Origin: Paenibacillus turpanensis
GTDB taxonomy: Bacteria > Bacillota > Bacilli > Paenibacillales > YIM-B00363
Direction: 5' to 3'
DNA: 64,000 bases
Assembly: GCF_011421635.1 (NCBI RefSeq)
Contig: NZ_WTLI01000004.1
Coordinates: forward strand, 62,001 to 126,000
Below, in pieces: positions 51,932-59,742 of this stretch. Numbering within the stretch: the stretch's first letter is position 1; every line of letters starts with the position of its first letter. The position numbers and the translations under genes are program-made. Below the pieces are notes generated by a model. The model ran no database searches. It was not told where the DNA came from and saw only the letters and a program-made list of their open reading frames with translations.

Positions 51932-53053
51932 ATGGTAAGGAAGCCAAGCAGAATTCACCAAATCGAGATCAGTACCGCATCCTCTGTGAACAGGCGGCGG
52001 AAACGGACTTTTTTCACAATAGCTGCCGTTCTAATCCTCTTCATCGTTGCTTTATTTGCCTTTCCTGCCTGGACACCGGCCATTCGAAGCGATAAAGGGG
52101 AGCCGATTCCCGAGAGCATTGCTGTTCTTGAGCAGGTGGAGCTAGGCGGATTCAAGCAATCCGTGCTGATCCGGGGGAAGGATCGGCGCAACCCGGTCCT
52201 GCTTTTCTTGCATGGCGGGCCGGGATACCCTCAAATTCCGTTCGCCCGCAAGCATCAGGAGCTGCTGGAAGAGCATTTTGTCGTCGTGCAGTGGGATCAG
52301 CGGGGCTCCGGCAAATCGTATCACTGGGGAATGAGCGCCAACGATTTGCAGGTAGAACGGCTCATCGAGGACACGCACGAGCTGACACAGCTGCTGCTGC
52401 AGCGTTTTCAGCAGCCGAAGCTGTTTTTAGCCGGACATTCATGGGGAAGCTTGCTTGGCATATGGACGGCTCAGCGCTATCCGGGCGATTACTTAGCCTA
52501 TATCGGCATCGGGCAGGTTGCCGATTCTCCCCGTGCGGAATCGGCATCCTACCGGTTCGTGCTGGAGGAAGCGAAGCGCAGAAACGACGCCAAAGCGATT
52601 CAAGAGCTGGAGGCGATCGGTCCTCCGCCTTACGGCAATCCCCGCAAGGACACGACCCTCGAACGCAAATGGGTTGCCGCCTTTGGCGGATCGGAGCGCG
52701 GAAGCCATTCTTCCCGCGATTTACTGGAGGGGATTCTGCTTTCCCCGGAGTATACCTGGCTCGACGGGCTGCGGCTTGCTGTCGGCAATTCCTTCAGCGC
52801 GAAGACGATCATGCCGCAGATCGAGCACGTCAGCTTATTCGAAACGGTGCCCAAGCTGGAGCTGCCCGTTTATGTAGCGATGGGAAGACATGATCACATG
52901 ACGCCTTCCGAGGTTGCATTCGATTATATGCAGCAGCTGGACGCTCCGTTTAAGCAGTTCCAATGGTTCGAGGATTCGGCGCATTTTCCCCATATGGAGG
53001 AGCCCGAGCGCTTCGCCGAATGGATGCGCATGATCAAAGCACAGTGCCAGTAA
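51932..53053 (+). CDS. Membrane-anchored alpha/beta hydrolase (proline iminopeptidase-like)
   Basis: A 373-residue serine hydrolase with an N-terminal membrane helix (about 25-45) after a basic stretch. The family marks are the oxyanion motif F-L-H-G-G-P-G, the nucleophile A-G-H-S-W-G-S, and the late D-H-M-T-P and S-A-H-F-P-H with the acid and His. H-G-G-P-G with G-x-S-W-G is typical of proline iminopeptidase (S33) relatives, but the membrane anchor is unlike soluble PIP, so the substrate is open. ATG start with GGAGGGG at 51920-51926. It diverges from the TetR gene, but no shared operator reaches its start, so regulation by TetR is only possible. Confidence 0.84.
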   Translation: MVRKPSRIHQIEISTASSVNRRRKRTFFTIAAVLILFIVALFAFPAWTPAIRSDKGEPIPESIAVLEQVELGGFKQSVLIRGKDRRNPVLLFLHGGPGYPQIPFARKHQELLEEHFVVVQWDQRGSGKSYHWGMSANDLQVERLIEDTHELTQLLLQRFQQPKLFLAGHSWGSLLGIWTAQRYPGDYLAYIGIGQVADSPRAESASYRFVLEEAKRRNDAKAIQELEAIGPPPYGNPRKDTTLERKWVAAFGGSERGSHSSRDLLEGILLSPEYTWLDGLRLAVGNSFSAKTIMPQIEHVSLFETVPKLELPVYVAMGRHDHMTPSEVAFDYMQQLDAPFKQFQWFEDSAHFPHMEEPERFAEWMRMIKAQCQ

Positions 53054-53158
53054 GCCGATCAAACCAAATGGATGGACGGCCGCTGGGGTCGGAAAAGATC
53101 GTCAAAGAAAGTCTCCCCGCAGCGGTTAAGGCTTAACGTGGACACATGTTCTTGGTAT

Positions 53159-53191
53159 TAAAAAAGGATTGGCCGCCGCCGCAGCCAATCC
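53159..53191 (-). terminator. Intrinsic terminator of the Gfo/Idh/MocA pair
   Basis: GGATTGGC at 53166-53173 pairs with GCCAATCC at 53184-53191; the minus strand continues with TTTTTTAAT. Confidence 0.85.
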
Positions 53192-53214
53192 CCTACTCAC
53201 CATCTATAAATCTT

Positions 53215-54198
53215 TTACACCGATTGATTCCAATCCACTTCGACCGCAGCGCCTGTACGAACTGACTGCTGGATGGCCTCCAGCAGCACCTGCGCATCGA
53301 CCGCGTCCTCAATCGTGGACAGCGGCTTTTCTCCGCCTATAAGCACTCGATTTACCAAATGCTCGGCCTCCAGCTCATAGGATTCGTCATACGGCAGCCA
53401 CGTTTCCGGGTGCGTTCCGACCTGCTTCGTGTTCACACCCTCGCGCCACGTATGGAAGCCGCCGCCTTCGGTACCAAGAATTTTCACCATAAACGGACCC
53501 GGCTGCGCCGTCAGATCGTTCGTGCGAATGCCCGCAAACAGATTAATCATCGCGCCGTTCGGCATTTCCAGCATGACAAACGCCTGATCCTCTTTGCCGA
53601 CCTTGTTCTCGCGGGTTTCCGTCGCCATCGCAATGACCCGCTTCGGGCGCCCGAGCAAGTAAAGAAGCACGTACAGATGATGCGTCATAATTTGCGGTAT
53701 GACTCCCGGATAGCGGGCAAAAATATCATCCGAGTGGTAGATACAATAGTTGATCCACCCCGCAACGACATCGCCCATATCGCCGCGCTCGATCATCCGT
53801 TTAATCCGCCAGAGCGAAGGGTTATATACGTAGTTATGCCCCGGCATGCAAAGCACTCCGGCTTCCTTCGCCAGCCGTGCCAGCTCTTTATTCTCCGCTA
53901 CGGATAAGCCGACCGGCTTCTCAATGAGCACATGCTTGCCTGCGGCAATCGCCTGCTTCGCATGCTCAAAGTGATGTTCCACCGGCGATAAAATGTAGAC
54001 CACATCAATATCCGGCGAAGCGGTTAACGCCTCCAGCGATTCGAAGGCCGTTACGCCCCACTCCTCTGCCCGCTGCGCCAGCACCTCGGCACGTGTATCA
54101 TAAATTCCCGTTAAACGGCAATTGTTCACCTTCGCAATCGCCGGTTGATGCATAAGAGATACGAAGCCCGCGCCGACAAAACCGATCCTCATTTCCAA
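53215..54198 (-). CDS. Gfo/Idh/MocA family oxidoreductase (second of a pair)
   Basis: A 327-residue NAD(P)-dependent dehydrogenase. Rossmann motif G-F-V-G-A-G-F-V-S, the E-K-P motif in G-K-H-V-L-I-E-K-P-V-G-L, and G-H-N-Y-V-Y-N-P as in myo-inositol dehydrogenase-like members. It differs clearly from the neighbour upstream (54235) and from the gene at 8486, which share another sequence type. TTG start at 54198 after AAGGAG; the ATG two codons later is too far from that site. Gap of 36 bases from the upstream gene, so one operon. Likely role in sugar or cyclitol interconversion near the xylFGH importer; substrate not known. Confidence 0.86.
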   Translation of the reverse strand: MEMRIGFVGAGFVSLMHQPAIAKVNNCRLTGIYDTRAEVLAQRAEEWGVTAFESLEALTASPDIDVVYILSPVEHHFEHAKQAIAAGKHVLIEKPVGLSVAENKELARLAKEAGVLCMPGHNYVYNPSLWRIKRMIERGDMGDVVAGWINYCIYHSDDIFARYPGVIPQIMTHHLYVLLYLLGRPKRVIAMATETRENKVGKEDQAFVMLEMPNGAMINLFAGIRTNDLTAQPGPFMVKILGTEGGGFHTWREGVNTKQVGTHPETWLPYDESYELEAEHLVNRVLIGGEKPLSTIEDAVDAQVLLEAIQQSVRTGAAVEVDWNQSV

Positions 54199-54234
54199 AG
54201 CTGCTCACTCCTTCTGCTTGTTTGCGCTCCCCAA

Positions 54235-55236
54235 TTATCCCTGCGGCAGGCTTACGATCCGGCCTTCATGCAGCGATTCATAACACGCGTCGATCACCTT
54301 CATATTCCGCAGCGTGTTTTCCGCCGAATAGGACGGCTCCCCGCCCTTCAACACACATTCGGTAAAATGCCGGACTTGGTTCAAGTACTGATCCCCCGAC
54401 ACCGTTTCCTCACGCTCCAGAACGCCATTCTTCACGACTTGAATCAAGCCGTCTCCTCCCGCCAAGTCCGGACGGTAAGCACGCGGCACGATAATGCTGC
54501 CCTTCGTGCCGACTACCTCGTACTGCTGCCGATCATGCATCTCGAAGCCGCAGTCCAGCACAGCGGCGATTCCGCTGTTCAGCTTCGCGTTGATCGTCAT
54601 CACCGTATCCACCCCGTATTCGGCGTCCACCTTGCCGAAGGCGTGAATCTCAACCGGCTCCTCGCCAAGCACGTACCGCAGCGAATTGACGCAGTAGCAG
54701 CCGACGTCGTACAGGCTGCCCCCGCCAAGCTGGCGATCCATGCGGATATTGCCCTTGGGCTCGCTCAAGAAAAAGCTGAAGCTGGCGCGGAACACGCGCA
54801 CCTCGCCAATCTCTCCGCTTGCGATCAGCTCCCGCACGCGCTGATGCTGCGGATGGAAGCGGTACATGAACGCTTCCATAAAAATCACCCCATGCTGGCG
54901 GCAGGCTTCCGCCATCTCCGCCATTTCGGCCGCATTTAGCGCGGCCGGCTTCTCGCATAGGATATGCTTGCCCTGCTCTGCTGCCTTCAGCACCCACTCC
55001 TTATGGAGTGAGTTCGGCAGCGGTATGTATACGGCATCCACGTCCGGATCCGCCAGCAGCGCCTCATAGGATGAATGCACCTTTCCAATAGCAAACTGCT
55101 GCGCGGTTTCCTCCGCTTTTCCGCTTAAGCTCGCGATCGCCGCCAGCTTGCTCTGTTCATCCCGCTGCATCGCGGGCATCACTTGTGTTTTCGCAATACC
55201 GGCATTCCCCATAATTCCCCAACGCACTTGATTCAT
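54235..55236 (-). CDS. Gfo/Idh/MocA family oxidoreductase (first of a pair)
   Basis: A 333-residue dehydrogenase of the same subgroup as 8486-9445: W-G-I-M-G-N-A-G-I-A-K, P-L-P-N-S-L-H-K-E-W, G-K-H-I-L-C-E-K-P-A-A-L, and G-G-G-S-L-Y-D-V-G-C-Y. The subgroup includes glucose-fructose oxidoreductase-like and dihydrodiol/xylose dehydrogenases, so an aldose such as xylose is plausible with the importer next door. AAGGAGGAAG precedes the ATG. It is read from its own region: a terminator at 55447-55467 separates it from xylH. Confidence 0.87.
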   Translation of the reverse strand: MNQVRWGIMGNAGIAKTQVMPAMQRDEQSKLAAIASLSGKAEETAQQFAIGKVHSSYEALLADPDVDAVYIPLPNSLHKEWVLKAAEQGKHILCEKPAALNAAEMAEMAEACRQHGVIFMEAFMYRFHPQHQRVRELIASGEIGEVRVFRASFSFFLSEPKGNIRMDRQLGGGSLYDVGCYCVNSLRYVLGEEPVEIHAFGKVDAEYGVDTVMTINAKLNSGIAAVLDCGFEMHDRQQYEVVGTKGSIIVPRAYRPDLAGGDGLIQVVKNGVLEREETVSGDQYLNQVRHFTECVLKGGEPSYSAENTLRNMKVIDACYESLHEGRIVSLPQG

Positions 55237-55605
55237 GACAACTTCCTCCTTAACAGATGGTATTGTACCCAGTTCTATCGGAAAACACAGGGCATCCAGC
55301 GTAAAGCGTGTCCTTCTGCACGTGTTACGGATGGTATCCCTGTTTTGCTAGCCAAACCAAGATGCTGTTTCAAGCTTAAAACACAATCTGTCCATTTGGC
55401 AAAAATACCGCCACATTTCGGCGAATCCGGCAGCCCTCCTGCATGAGAAAAGCAGCCTGACGGCTGCCCAACTCCCAATGCTGTCGCAATACGGACCACC
55501 CGCCGACCTACAACTCCCTAGGAATAGACAGGTTCAGCGGCCGGCCCGAACAACCGTGCAACCAAGCAGCCATGAAGCTGAGCAGCCGCCAACCCGCCAA
55601 GGGCT
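55237..55605. other. Intergenic region, 369 bp
   Basis: Contains the leader of the oxidoreductase pair and the xylH terminator at 55447-55467. A short frame at 55275-55499 has no ribosome site and is not taken as a gene. Confidence 0.55.
55447..55467 (-). terminator. Intrinsic terminator of the xylFGH operon
   Basis: On the minus strand GCAGCC pairs with GGCTGC over a 4-base loop, followed by TTTTC. It lies about 140 bases after the xylH stop. Confidence 0.65.
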
Positions 55606-56793
55606 TTACTTCACCGTCTTCTTGCGGCGGTTGTAAATATCCAGCCACACCGCTGCAACAAGGATGCTTCCTTTTACAACATACTGCCAGAACGATTCCA
55701 GACCCATCAAGGACATACCGTTGTCCAGCGAGGTCATCACGAGTGCGCCGATCAGCGCGCCTACAATGGTACCCGCGCCGCCCAGCAGTGACGTTCCGCC
55801 GATTACGCACGCCGCAATCGCATCCAGCTCATACATTTGACCGGCGGAAATCGTTGCCGAGGACAAGCGGGATGTAAGCACTAGTGAGGCAATCGAGGAA
55901 AGCACACCGATCAATACGAAGATCAGCATCGTCTTTTTGCGAATGTTGATACCGGACAGACGAGCCGCATCCGGATTTCCGCCGATTGCATAAACATGGC
56001 GGCCAAATGTCGTTTTCGTCGCAATGAATGAGAACAATAGTGCCAGAATGATAACGAAAATGATTGGGAACGGAATCCCTTTGTAGCTGTTCATCACAAG
56101 AACAAACGCGACCACGAGGAAGCTGTACAGCACAAACTTACCGATATCAAGGCCAAGCGGCGCTACCTCAAAGCCGTATTTTTGACGCGATTTGCGCTTG
56201 CTGAACGTCGTCCACAAAATCGCGGCGATCGTAAGCACAGCGAGCACCAAACCGAAGCCTCTCGCGAAGTACGCGTTGCCTAACATTGCAAACACCGGAT
56301 CGGAAATCGAAATCGTCGTCGAATTCGTTATTCCCATTAAAGCTCCCCGGAACACCATCATCCCGCCTAAGGTGACGATAAAGGCCGGTATGGCCTGATA
56401 GGCGACAAGCCACCCCTGAAGCATGCCCAGCAGTGCGCCGACCGCAAGAGTTGCCAAGATAACGATCAGTACCGGCATATCCATCCAGTTGCTGAGAATG
56501 GCCGCGATCCCGCCGGTCAAGCCGACTAAAGAGCCTACGGACAAATCGATATGTCCGGCTACGATAATCAGAACCATGCCGATCGCCAAAATTGCGGTTA
56601 CGGACATTTGGGTAAATAAGTTGGATAAGTTACGAGCCGTTAAGAAGGTGTCGTTCATCATACCGAATAATAACCAAATGATAACGACCGCGCCCACCAT
56701 CGTATATGCGCGTACGTCCATCTTACCGAAGATCTCTTTCAGCGACATGGTTTTGGACTGCTGCAATTGTTGGTTCTCTGTTTGTGCCTTCAT
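55606..56793 (-). CDS. xylH: CUT2-type sugar ABC transporter permease (xylose type)
   Basis: A 395-residue permease with 10-12 helices of the RbsC/XylH family. The conserved N-terminal membrane region contains A-I-G-M-V-L-I-I-V-A-G-H-I-D-L-S-V-G-S, the family hallmark, and G-R-H-V-Y-A-I-G-G-N-P-D-A-A-R-L-S-G-I is present near 270. At 395 residues it is longer than RbsC (about 320) and like XylH. ATG three bases after the xylG stop. It carries the sugar through the membrane with XylG. Confidence 0.9.
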   Translation of the reverse strand: MKAQTENQQLQQSKTMSLKEIFGKMDVRAYTMVGAVVIIWLLFGMMNDTFLTARNLSNLFTQMSVTAILAIGMVLIIVAGHIDLSVGSLVGLTGGIAAILSNWMDMPVLIVILATLAVGALLGMLQGWLVAYQAIPAFIVTLGGMMVFRGALMGITNSTTISISDPVFAMLGNAYFARGFGLVLAVLTIAAILWTTFSKRKSRQKYGFEVAPLGLDIGKFVLYSFLVVAFVLVMNSYKGIPFPIIFVIILALLFSFIATKTTFGRHVYAIGGNPDAARLSGINIRKKTMLIFVLIGVLSSIASLVLTSRLSSATISAGQMYELDAIAACVIGGTSLLGGAGTIVGALIGALVMTSLDNGMSLMGLESFWQYVVKGSILVAAVWLDIYNRRKKTVK

Positions 56794-56796
56794 GGT

Positions 56797-58308
56797 TTAT
56801 TTCCCCCCTGTTGCGGCCTGCATAATGTTTTCCTGTGTTGCCTCGCGCCAGTCAAATTCCTTCACGAATTTGCCTTCGCTCATCACTAGAATGCGATCGC
56901 TCATCCCGAGCACCTCCGGAAGCTCCGAAGAAATCATGATGATCGCTACGCCCTGCTCGACCAGTTGATTCATGAGATTGTATATTTCATATTTGGCGCC
57001 GACGTCGATCCCGCGTGTCGGCTCATCCAAAATCAGAATTTTCGGATCCGACATCAGCCATTTGCCGATAACTACCTTTTGCTGGTTGCCTCCCGAGAGC
57101 GTTCCTACCGCTGTTTCCAGCGAAGAGGTTTTTGTGCGCAGCTCCCTAACGTACTTTTGGCCCCACTTAATTTCTTCGTTTTCGTTAATGACGCCCCACT
57201 TGCTGACCTTTTTCATCGTGGCCATGGACGTGTTCGTTTTAATATCCATTCCCAAAACAAGACCTAAACGCTTGCGATCCTCCGTCACCAAAGCGAAGCC
57301 CGCTTCGATGGCCTCGGAAATGTCGCGAATTCGAACCGGCTTGCCGTCAATCTTAACTTCGCCTTCCGCTTTGCCGTCATAGGCTCCGAACAAGCTCATC
57401 ACGAGCTCCGTACGGCCTGCCCCCATGAGTCCGGCAATTCCCAAAATCTCGCCTTTGCGCAAACTAAAGTTTGCGTTCCGGATCACCTGCTGTCCGGGCT
57501 TATCCTTATGCCATACCGTATAATTGCGAACCTCAAGCACCGTATCCGTCGGCTTATGCTCTACGCGAGGGTAACGCTCGGTCAGCTCGCGACCTACCAT
57601 CAGCGACACGACCTGGTCGTCGTTCGTGTCCTTACGGTCCAGCGTAGCGATCGTCTTGCCGTCGCGCAGCACCGTAATGCTGTCGGAGATATGGAACACC
57701 TCCGGCATTTTGTGCGAGATATAAATACAGGAAACCCCGTTCGACCGCAGCTGATCCAGAATGCCCATCAAAATATCGACTTCGCTTTCCGTTAATGCTG
57801 CCGTCGGTTCATCCAAAATTAAAATTTTCGTGTTTTTCGATAAGGCCTTCGCGATCTCCACAAGCTGCTGCTGTCCAATGCCCAGCGTGCCGATGACCGT
57901 ATCCGGACTAATTTTCAGACCGACCGTCTTCAGCCATGTCGCTGCATTATGGTACAGCTCATCCCATTGGATCACACCGCGCTTTGTCGGCTCGCTGCCG
58001 AGGAAAATATTTTCGCCGACCGTCATATCCTTTACAAGCGCCAGCTCCTGGTGAATAATCGTAATGCCGGCCTGCTCGGCGTCCGTAATTTTATGAAACT
58101 GCTTCGTTTCGCCGTTGATGCGAATATCACCCTGATACGTTCCAGCCGGATATAGACCGCTCAGAACCTTCATGAGCGTCGATTTCCCCGCTCCATTTTC
58201 CCCGCAAAGGGCGTGGATTTCACCCTTCTTTACTTTAAAGTTAACGCCGTCAAGCGCCTTGACGCCGGGAAACTCCTTCACAATATCAACCATTTCCAGT
58301 GCGTACAT
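56797..58308 (-). CDS. xylG: CUT2-type sugar ABC transporter ATP-binding protein (xylose type)
   Basis: A 503-residue duplicated ATPase. Domain 1 has Walker A G-E-N-G-A-G-K-S-T and I-L-I-L-D-E-P-T-A-A-L; domain 2 has the loose Walker A A-G-L-M-G-A-G-R-T-E-L, the signature L-S-G-G-N-Q-Q-K-V and I-L-I-L-D-E-P-T-R-G-I-D. This double plan is typical of RbsA/XylG/AraG proteins. ATG start after AAAGGAGC. It is preceded by a stem-loop in the gap after xylF and followed at once by xylH. Confidence 0.92.
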   Translation of the reverse strand: MYALEMVDIVKEFPGVKALDGVNFKVKKGEIHALCGENGAGKSTLMKVLSGLYPAGTYQGDIRINGETKQFHKITDAEQAGITIIHQELALVKDMTVGENIFLGSEPTKRGVIQWDELYHNAATWLKTVGLKISPDTVIGTLGIGQQQLVEIAKALSKNTKILILDEPTAALTESEVDILMGILDQLRSNGVSCIYISHKMPEVFHISDSITVLRDGKTIATLDRKDTNDDQVVSLMVGRELTERYPRVEHKPTDTVLEVRNYTVWHKDKPGQQVIRNANFSLRKGEILGIAGLMGAGRTELVMSLFGAYDGKAEGEVKIDGKPVRIRDISEAIEAGFALVTEDRKRLGLVLGMDIKTNTSMATMKKVSKWGVINENEEIKWGQKYVRELRTKTSSLETAVGTLSGGNQQKVVIGKWLMSDPKILILDEPTRGIDVGAKYEIYNLMNQLVEQGVAIIMISSELPEVLGMSDRILVMSEGKFVKEFDWREATQENIMQAATGGK

Positions 58309-58339
58309 CGTCCCCGCTCCTTTCTCTCTAAAGATGCAG

Positions 58340-58367
58340 TATAGGACGGTTCAGCAACCGCCCTATA
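58340..58367 (-). promoter_or_regulatory. Intercistronic stem-loop between xylF and xylG
   Basis: TATAGGACGGTT pairs with AACCGCCCTATA (one mismatch) over a 4-base loop. There is no T-run, so it probably protects xylF mRNA or reduces read-through, as with the CUT1 operon loop at 32728. Confidence 0.65.
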
Positions 58368-58383
58368 CCCCATGAAAAGCTGC

Positions 58384-59493
58384 TTATTTCTTCGGCCACT
58401 GGTCCTTCGGAACGTTCTTGAATACGTCCTCAACCTTGTGGAAGCCGTCTTTGATTACCGTGTCGGCCAGGTTGCTCTTGTTAACAGCGATCGGATCAAG
58501 CAGGATGGACGGAACGTCGATCTTGCCGTTGTTTACTTTCTTGTCTGCATTTACCGTTTCGCCTTTTGCCAGCGCTACAGCCATTTCAGCCGCTTTTGTC
58601 GCAATGGCGTTGATTGGCTTGTAAACCGTCATCGTTTGCGTGCCTTCTGCAATACGCTGTACTGCCGCAAGGTCAGCGTCTTGGCCGGATACCGGAATTT
58701 TTCCTGTCATGCCTTGTGCTGTCAGAGCTTGAATTGCGCCGCCCGCAGTACCGTCATTCGCTGCAACGACTGCTTGAACATTGTTGTTGTTCGCTGTCAA
58801 TGCGTTTTCCATGTTCTTGAGTGCTTCTTCCGGCTTCCAGTCCTTGGAGAACTGCTCGTATACGATCTTGATGTCGCCCTTTTCAGCCAGCGGCTTCAAG
58901 ATGTTCATTGCGCCCTGCTTGAACATATGCGCATTGTTGTCCGTATCTGCACCGCCGATGTATACATAGTTACCCTTCGGCGCCTTCTCTACGATTGCTT
59001 GAGCCTGCATTTCGCCGACACGTACGTTATCGAAGGAGAGGTAGTAATCTACATTCGAGTTTTTGATCAGACGGTCGTAGGAGATAACCTTGATGCCTTC
59101 TTTATGTGCTTTATCCACGATTGGAGCAGATGCTTCCGCGTTGTGAGGAATAACAACGAGAACGTCCACGCCCTGGGAAATCAATTGCTCCGCTTGGCTA
59201 AGCTGTGTGGCGTCGTTGCCGTCCGCTGCGAGAACCTTTACTTCTGCGCCCAGTTCTTTGACCTTTGCGGAAAAAATATCACGGTCTTTTTGCCAGCGCT
59301 CTTCCTTCAATGTATCCATCGACATTCCGATAACGATTTTGCCGTCGTCTTTCTTCGCTGCCTGTGTTCCGCCTTCCGTCTTGCCGCCGCTTGCTGCTTG
59401 ATCGCCGTTTGATACGACGCCGCAGCCCGTGATCGATGCTGCAAGCAGCATTGCCGCTGTACCTAAACCAAGGCTTTTCTTCCAAGTCATCAT
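58384..59493 (-). CDS. xylF: Xylose-type sugar-binding lipoprotein of a CUT2 importer
   Basis: A 369-residue lipoprotein with lipobox S-I-T-G-C (Cys near 24) and a Gly/Lys linker. The fold is periplasmic-binding type 1. The motif I-S-Y-D-R-L-I and N-G-T-A-G-G-A with T-V-Y-K-P-I-N are typical of XylF, so D-xylose is the best guess; other pentoses are not excluded. ATG start after AAGGGGGAT. Its leader carries a promoter and a perfect cre box at the expected transcription start. The sensor set at 59743-63785 lies directly upstream and is probably its activator. Confidence 0.9.
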   Translation of the reverse strand: MMTWKKSLGLGTAAMLLAASITGCGVVSNGDQAASGGKTEGGTQAAKKDDGKIVIGMSMDTLKEERWQKDRDIFSAKVKELGAEVKVLAADGNDATQLSQAEQLISQGVDVLVVIPHNAEASAPIVDKAHKEGIKVISYDRLIKNSNVDYYLSFDNVRVGEMQAQAIVEKAPKGNYVYIGGADTDNNAHMFKQGAMNILKPLAEKGDIKIVYEQFSKDWKPEEALKNMENALTANNNNVQAVVAANDGTAGGAIQALTAQGMTGKIPVSGQDADLAAVQRIAEGTQTMTVYKPINAIATKAAEMAVALAKGETVNADKKVNNGKIDVPSILLDPIAVNKSNLADTVIKDGFHKVEDVFKNVPKDQWPKK

Positions 59494-59531
59494 TCTAAAA
59501 ATCCCCCTTAAATGTATCTGAATGTTGGTGT

Positions 59532-59545
59532 TGTTATCGCTTACA
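59532..59545. promoter_or_regulatory. Perfect CcpA cre box of xylFGH
   Basis: TGTTATCGCTTACA matches TGWNANCGNTNWCA fully. It lies 38 bases before the xylF start, at about +1 of the promoter inferred at 59551-59578. Confidence 0.7.
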
Positions 59546-59550
59546 AATCA

Positions 59551-59578
59551 ATCATAACATCGAAATAGCGCTTTCAAA
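59551..59578 (-). promoter_or_regulatory. Candidate promoter of xylFGH
   Basis: On the minus strand TTTGAA (59578-59573), 16 bases, TATGAT (59556-59551). A cre-like TGAAAGCGCTATTT (59575-59562) lies within. The weak -35 fits an activator-dependent promoter. Confidence 0.5.
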
Positions 59579-59631
59579 ATAGTCAAAGACAGCACTTCTT
59601 TGTGCTAAACCCGCATTTCTTTACGATAAAA

Positions 59632-59657
59632 TGAAAGCGCTTTTGAAAACGCTTTAC
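59632..59657. promoter_or_regulatory. Two overlapping GAAARCGCTTT elements upstream of xylF
   Basis: TGAAAGCGCTTTTG at 59632-59645 and TGAAAACGCTTTAC at 59644-59657 are 12 bases apart and each match the cre consensus except at the end. They lie upstream of the promoter and could be CcpA sites or the binding half-sites of the AraC-type regulator. Confidence 0.5.
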
Positions 59658-59693
59658 AAAACAAGCCGTTTTCTAGCACCTTTTTGCGATCAC

Positions 59694-59727
59694 AACAAAA
59701 AAGTCCTCATCCATTGGATGAAGACTT
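59694..59727 (-). terminator. Terminator of the second sensor operon
   Basis: AAGTCCTCATCC at 59701-59712 pairs with GGATGAAGACTT at 59716-59727 (one mismatch); the minus strand continues with TTTTTTG. It isolates the sensor operon from xylFGH. Confidence 0.85.
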
Positions 59728-59742
59728 CCATTTTTATAAAAA

